From: Plectosphaerella cucumerina
Taxonomy: Eukaryota; Ascomycota; Sordariomycetes; Glomerellales; Plectosphaerellaceae
NCBI GenBank assembly: GCA_020746995.1
Contig: JAGPXD010000001.1
Location: 7,130,001-7,194,000, forward strand
Length of the DNA: 64,000 nucleotides
Direction of reading: 5' to 3'
A model generated the notes under the pieces. That model saw only the letters and a list, made by a program, of their open reading frames with translations. It made no database searches and was not told the DNA's origin. Shown here piece by piece: positions 42,243 to 51,765 of the stretch. Position 1 is the first letter of the stretch. Each line of letters begins with the position of its first letter. A program made the position numbers and the translations under genes.

Positions 42243-45139
42243 GAAAGCCGGAGAAGAAGTGCTTAGCGGATGGTGTCCCCCGCGATGGCACCGGAGATGG
42301 TGTAAGGGGCTTTGGCGTTGTCGTGGACTGCTGGTGGTGAGGAGTGGTCTCCGAAAGACGACATGGACGGGTTGTGATCGCTTGGCTGGGAGCTGTGCCT
42401 TTGGAACGGGCTCTGGGGTGAGGACAGGTGCCGTTATTATGTGCTGGCGAGAAGAGAGAAGAAATCAACGGCTCCCGGGGACCAGGAGGAGGGGGATGCA
42501 AGACCAGGAGCCCGTCTGGAGATGCTGTGGCTTGAGCGGGTGTCGGGTGTGGCTGCTTCTCGTGAGGAACATGGGTCGAAGTCGTTGGAGGTCCAATGGT
42601 TGTGGTCGGTTCGCTCCGTTGTCAAGTCGCCACACGGGTGGGTGGTCCACGTTCCACGTCTGCTCCGGAGCTTTTCAACGTCGTCAAGGGGCTGGGGCGG
42701 CCTTATGTTGCAGGTCTCGGCCGGAGCAGAAGTGTGGCGAAAGGGGGTGACCGGGTGAGTAGGGAGAGAAGATTCTCGTCTCGTCGGTGGTTCCCCCCCG
42801 GCGGCAGCACTGCAGTGGGCTGACAGGAACTCGCGTGCCAGGGGCCCTGAATGGGGGAGCAAAGGAGGACACATCAAATCGGCGGCCCTGGCGTTCGGGC
42901 TTGAGGACCGCGCCGGGAGAGGGCCAGACCAAGCGGACGGGCTTAGAGGCAGCTCTTCACAGGAGGGGGGCATTTTTGACCTCTGCCCGCGCAATTGTTT
43001 CGTGCGCAAGACCTATGTACACCCGAGTTCCCAAGTCACAGTCACAGTCACTGCTCATGTGAGATACATTTGTTCCTGGGCTGGGGGAGGGGGACATGGA
43101 GGGGGGAGAGGGGGGTCAACTTTGCCAATTCGTCGTCTCACAGAAGGCCTCTTGCTTGTAAAGTGAGGGCCCCAAGGGCCCGACCCGGAGCAAAAGCTCC
43201 TGGCCGCCCCTCCTGGCAGGACCAGCCCAGCGCTTGCCAGGGGTTCCTCCCAAAATCTCCCGCCCGGGCGGCTCCACTGCGCTTTGGGGGGCCGCGCACC
43301 GGCAGGGGGCAGGGGGGCACGGCCCATCGGTGTTTACTTAGATCCACTCGCAGCAGTGTGGACGACGGTCGACGGATGCACGTCCGTTGCCCGCCGTCCG
43401 GCTATTTGCTGAGGGACATCGCCATGTTCGCCTTGTTCGCCTTGTTTGAAGTTGTGCTCATTTGGTCCAACTTCCTTCTCAAAGCGCTCGGTAAGCACGA
43501 TGGAAAACGACTGCCGGTATGGAGCGTACTAACGAAGCTCGCGACGGGATTCGGCCTTCCACGGATCTGTCGACATGTCCGAGAAGCGGCTTATCGATCT
43601 CAGACGCCAGCCAGCGCCGTCGAATCGACACAAGAACCATCTCTGCCTCGGCTTGGGTGTCAGTCGAAGGAAGCGACTCGATGGACAGACACGTCAAGTC
43701 AAACCAACACAGCGGCCCGAGCAACAAACTATCGGCAACACCGGACGACTCGGACGCCAGAGACTGACCGCCTGCTCTGGCCACAGCTCGCGCGGGGTCC
43801 TGCGGCGGCTTTGCTTCGCTGGACGTCTCCCGCGATCCCGCCGCCGATGGTCGTGACAGCAAATGGCCTCGGGATCGCGGAATCCCCTCGACTCGACTCG
43901 TACGAATACGTCCGCCTGACATGACCTTCCCGGCCCGACCCACCCCTTGCCCCCCCCGTTTAGCTTTCCCCCCTTGGACCCTTGATCTCTCTCGTCGCGG
44001 GATGGCTGCATGTGGTATGGGGCTCGGCGTGTGCTCCGGGCCCTGACTCTCTTCTTCCCCGCTCAGCGCCTCACTCGACGAGTCGACGGCGAGTCAATGG
44101 CGAATCGCGACGGGCACCATGGTGGTATCGCGCTGTCATGCCCGACAAGCTTTGCAAGGACCCGTTTGGGTATTGACACTTCACAGCACATCACATTCGT
44201 CTGGCTGGCTCAAGTGGCAACCCCGCGGTTCCGGCTCTGGCCCCCATGTCGCGATATGCACGAGATGCGTGCATCGGCTGATGACTTGCAATCCGACTTC
44301 TCGGCTTTGCCACCCCTCTACCTCGTACAATCAATCGACCTGTTGCCCTGCCCGAAACCGAGATTTTCTTTTGCCCATTTTTACACCCCAAAGTTACATC
44401 AGTAACGGGGTAAACAGATCGGCAGTGTTCGTCGGCAAGCTCCGCCCGTTACAGAAATGACCGGTGAACCCCTGCTGCCGACGAAGGACAATCCTTTTTC
44501 GGGCAGCAATGGTCACCCGGGACGAGCCTTAAACAACGGCAATCAACTGTCATGACGTCAGGCTGATGCATTGTTCGGTGCTTCAGTGTAGGTGATCAAC
44601 GGCTGAAGTCGTACGGGCATCAGTCTGGATGGTTGTGGAACGTGGGGTGACGCGTTGCGGCGATTTCGAGAACCATCCACGATGTCTGCTCGTGGCTGTG
44701 CCGGTGTCGAATTTGGGCTTCAATGACGTCATCGTGCATGTTCATGTTGGACCCCCGACGAACCCCCAGTATCACATGACATGGTGATCCCACGGACGTG
44801 GAATCTTCTCGTTGGACTTGGTTGACTTTGGGATTGCGTGTAGCTGTATCATGGAGGCTTCCAACACTCAATGCCCGGGTTGAAAAGAGTATTGATGTAC
44901 TGGGTACATGACCGCACAGCCATTGCGGCCCGGTCATCATATCAGTGTCGTAAGTCATACCTCGCTCAATGCGACTGCTGAAATTCCAGATCGGACCCTT
45001 GTTACGGCACTTCTACGTTGTCACGCAAGGAAGGCTTGCCCATGGATAGCCAGAAGAGCACCAAGCCTAGGCAGACGACTATCTTCTTTTAGCTATCCCC
45101 TGAGCCTGATGTACGGCGAGATGACCGCCAGCTACCGCC
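42243..45139. other. Large gene-free region (about 2.9 kb)
   Basis: No convincing gene. A 309-codon plus-strand frame (42995-43924) and a 190-codon minus-strand frame (42437-43009) are low-complexity and lack domains. Between 43080 and 43330 the sequence is rich in G- and C-runs. It may include the promoter of the small Cys-rich protein and the 3' flank of the methyltransferase gene. Confidence 0.4.
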
Positions 45140-46240
45140 TCAATTGGACTTCCCCTTCGTCCTCGCAACAACCAGACAGGCCTTGACCGCCTTTGACTTT
45201 CCAAACCACCCAAACAACCTCCCCGCAAGCTTGTATCCCCCCAGCGAGATACCATACTGACCCAGAGCCCGCTCCTGATCATTGAGGAACCCAACCACCC
45301 CCGGGAACACATGCTCCGAGATATCCCGCACCTCCGTGCACCGCCCGTCATACCCGCACTCGACCAGCTGCTCCCTGTACTGCTCTTCCGTCAAGAACGT
45401 AAACAGCGGACATCCCATCATGACGCCAATAGCCCTCAAAATGCACGTGTTCCAAAAGGACGCCTTTTCGTTGAGGATGAGATCAAAAGCCATAAAGTTG
45501 GCGTCGAGCTTCCGCGCCGCGTGCTCCAGCACAGGTCGTCGGGAGGGCTTAAAGTGGTACAGGCAGTCCAGAGCGAGAAGCCAGCGCTCGGTGAACTTTT
45601 CATCCGCGAGGGAGCTCACGGCAGCTTCCGTCCGTTCTGACCAGGACCCTGGGGTCGCAGCGTTGGCGCAGAAGAGGTTGAATGACTCGCCTTCAAAGTG
45701 GTTGGAGCGGGAGACTTCGGTGTAGATCTTGCGGGATGCGGCGTGGACTTGGGACTGGTTCAGGCTGAGGCCGACGTAGCGGAAGTCGGACCAGGTGCTG
45801 AGATTGAGGAGGCGGGTGAGTTCCCAGGTCTGTTCGCCGCAGCCGAAGCCGATATCGAGCACGCCGAAGGCCTGGCGGGCGTTGTCTCTTCCGCTGGCTT
45901 GCGGGCCGAGGAGGCCGGCTAGGGTGAGGAGTTCTCGCAGGAGGGAGGCGCATGCTTCTTCGAAGACCTGGACTGGCTTGCCGTCGGGGGTTGTCCTAGA
46001 CGCAAGGTCAGGTCTATCCGGGTCAAGAAGCGAGAGTCTGCATGGGTATGCTCACCAGTACCCCAGATTCATCCACATGGTAGCCAGGGGCATCTTGACG
46101 TTGAGTTTCCAGTGACCGAGGCCGTAGACATCGCTTGTCCGCATGAAAGCGAATGTTCCGAGCATGATGAGAACGGTAGCCGTGAGAAGCCCTCCGATGA
46201 AGGCGGCGGCCAATTCTCCGCCGGAGAATGAGGCGGCCAT
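45140..46240 (-). CDS. Membrane-anchored SAM-dependent methyltransferase
   Basis: Exons 46056-46240 and 45140-45995 (60-base intron, GTGAGC donor, CTGAC branch) give 346 residues. A hydrophobic helix lies near residues 9-33 (LAAAFIGGLLTATVLIMLGTFAF), so the enzyme is membrane-tethered. The class I methyltransferase core starts with motif I 'VLDIGFGCGEQTWEL' at residues 107-121, then 'FRYVGLSLNQSQVHAA', reminiscent of 'GITLS..Q' in the cyclopropane synthase/Erg6 group, and 'LLALDCLYHFKPSRRPVL'. A hydrophobic stretch near residues 230-250 ('CILRAIGVMMGCPLFTFL') suggests a lipid-like substrate. The substrate is unknown. Only 320 bases upstream on the same strand ends the FAD oxidoreductase gene, and the two may form a pair. 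Confidence 0.78.
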
Positions 46241-46560
46241 CTTGCCAATGCGCTGTTGGTATCGAGGGGACCTTGGTGTTTGTAAGACAAACGTTGGAGG
46301 TGAGGGATGAAGTCCCGCAGGTCTCAGATTGGCGCCGTCCGGGGTCTTAGGTCAGCTAATTTAGCGACCCGTCAGCGCCAGAGCCGAATTGTCGGCATCC
46401 ACTCCGAGCCCGACTTGGACACGCAGTTCATCACTGCCACGATTATAAACGTCAAAGGTGAAAATGGACCTCGTTATTGCTAACCCCCTAGATCCTCAAT
46501 TATCTACTGCGCTCATCTAAACGCTCCAAATGTTCACACGCCATAATGCTGCTCCCCCGC
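46241..46560. other. Short spacer between the FAD oxidoreductase and methyltransferase genes
   Basis: 320 bases separating the stop of the upstream flavoprotein gene from the methyltransferase start on the same strand. It must contain both a 3' end and a promoter. No gene seen. Confidence 0.45.
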
Positions 46561-48104
46561 CTACCGAGCCTCCCAGGGAATATCGACGCCGTAATCTCGA
46601 GCAATCTGCATGGCAGAAACAACACATCCCTCCAACAAGACCATGCCATCCCAACACCACGCGCCGGTGAGCCATACCCCGTCCTCTCCGCTCACCCACA
46701 CCGATACCTGGCCGTCGCTCTTCTTCGTCGGCCCCGCCCTCCCCATGATCCTCTCCACCAGGGCCCTGCTCTGCGTCGTGCGAAGCGTCCGGGTGAACCT
46801 CGCCGTCTGCAGGGAACCCTTCGCGTCGCCCTCCTCCAGCGGGCAGGTGCTCACGACGACCCCGCTCGGCATGGCGTGGGCAGCTTCCGACCGCGAGGCC
46901 TTGTCGGCGAAAAGCGTCCTGAGGGTGATGGTCTGGGCGCGCGAGGCGTCGCGGCCGTGGTGCATGCATGATGCCAGGGTGTCAGGAGAGTCGACTACCG
47001 AGAAGTCATCGGAGCGATGGCCCTGGGACCGGGGCCGGTGGACGGAGCTCTCGACTTGGAGGGTCGGGATTTTGCCGATAGTGTGCGCCAGGGGTTTGAA
47101 GATTTTGCCTGCCACATCGGGGGAGACGGCCAGAACCGCGCGGTCGAAGCGCTCCTCCTTGACGTTGCCGGCCCCTGAGGGAGAGTAAGAAGTCCAGCGG
47201 ACCTCGACGGAATTTCCGGCGGGCGAAACCTCCAACACCCTTGCCTGCAGCCGTACATCCTCGAGTCCCGCGGCCAGCCTCGACTGCACCTGGCTCACCC
47301 CGCCACACACGGCGTAGTGCTTCTGCCCATGCGAGAGTTTCTTGTAGTTGACAAGATCACTCGCCGGGAACGCCAGGAACTGCTCATGCGTGCACGTCGA
47401 CACGCTGCTCATCAGTGGCAGAAGATAATGCGAGACATATCGCCGCGGCAACCACAGTCTCTCCAGGTACTCAGCAACCGACTCGCCCCCCGAAACGGGG
47501 TCACTCCGCGTCGGGACGAAGAAACAGGCGATGGAGAACCAGAACTGGCAGATGATGAGGTACAGGATCTCAAAGACGTGGGCGACGACGCCCCTCGTGC
47601 CGGGCCATGGCGGGGGCATCTGGTGGAGATTCGAGGCGTGGACAAAATACGTCCCCGGTGCTGAGCCGACGCCTGCGCCTCCTGCTGCTGGCTGCGAACT
47701 GGCGCTGGCGCTGAGGGCCTTGGCGAAGACGAACATGAAGCGGATGGGGTGCATGGGCACCTGGAGGTACTCGTACATGCGATTGAGGTTTGCGTAGTAA
47801 CCTCCCGCGCTGGCTCTCATGGGGAGGTCGACGCGCTCGACCTGGCCGGTGCGCTCATTCTTGACAGCCACGGATGCGCCGTCGAAGGCGAGTGTGTCGG
47901 CCTGGGAGGTGTCAGTGGTGTTTCTCGGGGGATTTGGAGGTGACGGACCTGCTCGAAGAGGGTGACGGCATATCTCTGCCGTTGATCCTGCTGGAGGAGA
48001 AAAGCGGTGGTGAGGCCGGCGAGACCGGTGCCGACGATGGCGACCTTGATGGGACGCTGGCCGTCGTCGAGCGGCTCACTCGGTGGTGGCATTTGTTGTC
48101 TCAT
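46561..48104 (-). CDS. FAD-dependent oxidoreductase (amine oxidase-like fold)
   Basis: Exons 47949-48104 and 46561-47901 (47-base intron) give 498 residues. The N-terminal dinucleotide fold is explicit: 'IKVAIVGTGLAGLTTAFLL' with G25-T-G27-L-A-G30, and an acidic end of strand 2 in 'VTLFEQAD'. The rest fits the NAD(P)/FAD-binding protein group related to amine oxidases and phytoene desaturases: 'GYYANLNRMYEYLQVPMHPI', 'RFDRAVLAVSPDVAGKIF', and the C-terminal FAD loop 'VWLTGAWCWDGMVLLEGCVVSAMQIA'. A membrane-prone hydrophobic segment ('VFEILYLIICQFWFSIACFF') lies near residue 145. Bacterial relatives sit beside cyclopropane-synthase-like methyltransferases in lipid operons; here a methyltransferase follows directly. 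Exact reaction unknown. An alternative start is Met5. Confidence 0.8.
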
Positions 48105-49013
48105 TTTGTCTCTGTGATGATGACGTTGCTTTTCTGGATGAAAGGTGTTGATCTTCTGCCCTCCGCAAAATGGCGACAGTTGGTTCCGTTTCCTCGATCA
48201 GGGGTCTGAGCACCTCGGCATGGGTTAGGTGAAACGAGCGGAAATGATGCCGCGTGGGAAAAGCGTGTCAAGTCGAGGAAGGAAGGACGGGAGGCTCTGA
48301 CGCCGTGATGACGGGTGGCAATCACTCCTTCTCTTTGCGCGTACCATCACACCGAGGCTCATGCTCAGGCGAATTGCCAGAGAAATTTTGTAAGCTCATC
48401 TCATCTGGGGCAGGCCGGCCTGGGCGCATGTGCGCAGTGGGCCAATGCGAACCAACGTCACGTTGCGCACGCGGTGCAGTTGATCCCGGGTGAAGCCAAG
48501 ACCCCGTTCGCCGGGGGGCCGCTTGATCGGGATTAGGCCTCTCGGCCGTTGAAGAAGGCCCCCCGAAAAGAGACAAGTGCCCGCCCGGGCGCCCACGTTT
48601 CAGGGGTTTCCGGGGGTCAAGGTTGCGCCGACCGACTCTGCCAGTGAGGAACTTAAAACTTTAACCCCTGGACAGTCTTCTGGAATGTCTTGAATTTGCC
48701 TGGGAAGCTGGAGACGTCTATCAAGCCGCTGAGGAGTCTAGCACATACGTGACATCACCATCGACACACGGCTTACTATGAGCCGAAGTCCAGATTTGTG
48801 AATTTGTCAACATCGCCACCTTTCCTCAATATCCGAGGCTTCCAGATATCGGCCACATGGTTAGCCCGTCCCCGACTAGCATTGGGGCTCTTCACATGCA
48901 CGATCGAATTCACCAGTGGCTTGGGACCTGCATTACGATTCTGTACTTGCAAGACTTAATTCCAACTCGCTACATTACAATCCTTCAACTATTATACATG
49001 AACCGCCAAATAT
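48105..49013. other. Intergenic, no gene seen
   Basis: FAD oxidoreductase promoter and 3' flank of the THG-repeat protein gene. Several short frames overlap near 48250-48600 without protein character. Confidence 0.4.
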
Positions 49014-50846
49014 CTAGCCCATCCTGTAGGTGGCATCCTTCCTGAAGTACTGGCTAATATCATTGTCATGACCACAACCCACGCACTTGTGCATCACCTT
49101 CGCACCGCTGTGTCCAGGGCCGAAGTGATCGGGACCCATGCCGAAGGCGCCCTGGCCAGAGGTGTTGTTGCCGCCGACGTGGCTGGAGGTGTTGCCAACA
49201 TGGCCGGCCTGATGACCGCCCAGAGCATTGCGTCCATCGCGGTCAGAATCGACGCGCGGGTCGAGCTTGTTCGCCACATTGCTGTCATGGGGCCCATCGG
49301 TGCGCGAAGCTCCGTACCCAGTTCCTGACGTGCCATAAGCGCCAGTGCCAGTATGCGTGTTCAGGCCGGATCGATCAGACTCGAAGCGAGGATCAGTCCT
49401 GTTGCCCAGGGTGGAGGAGTGACCGGTCTGACCGGCGTTGGGGCCAGTCTGGTAGGGGTCGAGCATGCTGCTCTGGGGAACACCACCGCCGGCCTGGTAC
49501 TGATCCGAAGGGGTCAGGCCCATGTTGCGGCTGTCCGCATCAGCCCGCTGGTGCAAATCGTCTCCGCGGCCAGCGGCAACACCAGCCCCGGCCAGACCGG
49601 CTCCGGTGAGACCAGCGCCGGCGCCGGATCCCCTCGTGTCACGGCCCAGATCTCTGTCGCGGATACGGCTGTCGTACCCATCGTCGGTGGCCAGGTTCGA
49701 GCCGCCCCGGATGCCGGAGGGGTTGTTCTGGTAGCCGACGGCGTTGAGGGTGTGCTTGTTCTGGTTGTCCATGCGGGAGGAGTCAAAGTCGGGGCTGCCA
49801 GCGCCGGCGACTGTGTTGTAGGTACCTCCCGAGGCGGCGGGGGCGCGGTTCAGGTTGTCGTGCCTGTCGGTGCCAATGTGCGATGAAGTTTCAGGGTGCT
49901 CGTTGGGGCGCAGGGGCAGATCTTTGCGGTGAAGAGCGTCGGTGGTTTTGGTGTGAGAATCGCCCTGGCCCATGGAGCCCCAGTAGGGAGCGTCTTGCCT
50001 GTTGCCGGTGGTGGTGGCGCCGTGCTTGTCATCCAGACGGTTGTCACGGCTGTCGCCGAAGTGAACGCCAGAGTCAGTGGGGTGGTGGTGGCCAACGCCG
50101 CTGCTGAGAGGGTTGTGGTGCGAGCCGGACTGGTAGTCGCGTCCGGTGCCAGTGGTGGTGGTGTTGGTTGTTGTGCCAGTGGTGGTGCCGGCGAACCTGT
50201 TGTCGATCTGCGAAGCAAAATCGTCCGTAGGGAAGCTGCCGGGAGGGTTGTGGGTTCCGGAGACACCATGAGTACCTGAGGTACCATGTGTTCCGGTGAG
50301 GCCATGCGTTTTCGTAGTGTTGGAGTCCGACAGGCCGTGAGTGCCTGAGGAGCCATGGGTTCCCGAAAGACCATGAGTGCCGGAAACACCATCACGGTGT
50401 GATCCGGTCAGGTCATGGGTTCCAGAGGCGGTGTTGCTTCCTGAGAGGCCATGTGTGCCAGAGGTAGGGTTGGTGCCCGAAAGACCATGCGTTCCGGAAG
50501 TACCGTCACGGTGTGTTCCGGTCAGACCATGGGTTCCAGAGGCAGTGTTGCTTCCGGTCAGACCATGGGAGGTGGTGTTGCTTCCCGAGAGCCCATGAGT
50601 TCCCGAGGCGCCATGCGTGCCAGTTGTCGAGGCACCATGGGTACCCGTGGTACCGTGTGTGCCAGAGACGCCGTGTGTTCCTGTGGTGCCATGCGTAGTA
50701 GAAGCACCATGTGTTCCCGTGGGATGGGTTCCTGAAGTGGTGTGGCTTCCCGTGGGGTGAGTGCTGGAGTTGGTCTGAGTGTTGCCATAGGCATCATCCT
50801 CCTTGTCGCCGTGGAGGGCGTCTTTGATCTTGTCCCTGAGACCCAT
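49014..50846 (-). CDS. Disordered Thr/Gly/His tandem-repeat protein with a C-terminal CxxC
   Basis: Single exon, 610 residues, no family named with confidence. It opens with an amphipathic helix (MGLRDKIKDALHGDKEDD), then residues 29-200 are tandem copies of short units of the type S-G-T-H-G-[LVA]-[ST]-G. The middle and C-terminal parts are hydrophilic and disordered, with two copies of an N-[RK]-x-DPR-x-[DE]-SDR-x-G motif ('NRTDPRFESDRSG', 'NKLDPRVDSDRDG') and a Gly/Ala stretch ('GAGLTGAGLAGAGVAAG'). The end, 'HKCVGCGHDNDISQYF', holds the only two cysteines, in a CxxC flanked by histidines. There is no signal peptide and no membrane segment. Composition recalls hydrophilic stress proteins of the LEA/dehydrin kind, but that is only analogy. 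Confidence 0.8.
   Translation of the reverse strand: MGLRDKIKDALHGDKEDDAYGNTQTNSSTHPTGSHTTSGTHPTGTHGASTTHGTTGTHGVSGTHGTTGTHGASTTGTHGASGTHGLSGSNTTSHGLTGSNTASGTHGLTGTHRDGTSGTHGLSGTNPTSGTHGLSGSNTASGTHDLTGSHRDGVSGTHGLSGTHGSSGTHGLSDSNTTKTHGLTGTHGTSGTHGVSGTHNPPGSFPTDDFASQIDNRFAGTTTGTTTNTTTTGTGRDYQSGSHHNPLSSGVGHHHPTDSGVHFGDSRDNRLDDKHGATTTGNRQDAPYWGSMGQGDSHTKTTDALHRKDLPLRPNEHPETSSHIGTDRHDNLNRAPAASGGTYNTVAGAGSPDFDSSRMDNQNKHTLNAVGYQNNPSGIRGGSNLATDDGYDSRIRDRDLGRDTRGSGAGAGLTGAGLAGAGVAAGRGDDLHQRADADSRNMGLTPSDQYQAGGGVPQSSMLDPYQTGPNAGQTGHSSTLGNRTDPRFESDRSGLNTHTGTGAYGTSGTGYGASRTDGPHDSNVANKLDPRVDSDRDGRNALGGHQAGHVGNTSSHVGGNNTSGQGAFGMGPDHFGPGHSGAKVMHKCVGCGHDNDISQYFRKDATYRMG
50247..50762 (-). repeat. In-frame tandem repeat encoding THG units, with a 114-base higher-order copy
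   Basis: The 5' part of the repeat-protein gene is a tandem array of 18-30 base units encoding S-G-T-H-G-x-[ST]-G. On top of it a longer block is duplicated: residues 98-126 and 136-164 match at about 25 of 29 positions, a period of 38 residues or 114 bases (about 50469-50555 and 50355-50441). Such arrays commonly change length between strains. Confidence 0.8.
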
Positions 50847-51765
50847 ATTGATTAATTATGAAGGTTGTGGTTTGTGTGGTTGTGATCTGGTTTGAAGAAT
50901 GTGCCTTTTCGATGAAGGCAAGATTGTTTTCAAGCTTGGGGTATTCAGGTTGTAGAAGTGTGTTGTTGGTCAAGATGAAGAAACCATACATCGACCTGGC
51001 ACCAAGCTTCTCATATACTTCCACTCACTCCTAGCCAGAACCAAAATCCGGTTGCATCCAAACCCTTCGTGACATGACGGCATCGCCTTCACCCACAAGT
51101 CGATTGATTCCAACGTCCTCCAAATGCATCCCTATGAGCTCATGTGGAGTGACACTTGTGGACCAAGCCTCTGCCATATTCAGGGTCTGCTAGATCGCCC
51201 CTCGTTGCAGCTTGCGCGGATGACGGCTCATGACGTTGGGTTTCGCAAGCCTCCAAGAGCCGCATCGGCAGTCTGTATCCGTGGCTGGAGAGGGGATGGT
51301 GAAAGCAAGGCAGGAGGCGCAAAAAGAGGGGGGTTCCCCACACCGGGGGAGGGCGGCGGATGCATCTTGGGTTGGCGTGCGTCACAATCGAGACCCTCCC
51401 AAGCTAGATCGACATCGGACCGGACATTCTGGACCGATCTTGTTGTTACCTGCATTTTATCTCTGCCTTCATTCCGTCTGGTTGAAGCTCACGTCGCCTT
51501 CATTTGTCTGGGTGAGGCCTCACGTCGAGTTCGCGATGCTCGTTGGCACTATTAAGGAAGCAATAGATCGCGGAATGGAACACGAAATATTGAAGCAATG
51601 AACACGAACAGATCAATCACAAATAGCTAGTAAATCGCAACCCATAAATCACGAAATTTTGGATCAATTGCAAGTCTTCAGCATCCATCCATTTCATAGC
51701 ATTTCCCTCAAACGCCTTCTCAAAAACCAAACCGTGAACCATCGTCAGATGTGTAGTCCCCTCTC
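50847..51765. other. Intergenic, no gene seen
   Basis: Promoter of the THG-repeat gene (AT-richer leader at 50850-51020) and 3' flank of the carboxylase gene. No protein-like frame. Confidence 0.4.

Noticed and set aside
42995..43924. 309-codon open frame with one hydrophobic stretch
   Set aside because: Runs through G/C-run sequence; a single hydrophobic patch is not enough, and the rest looks random.
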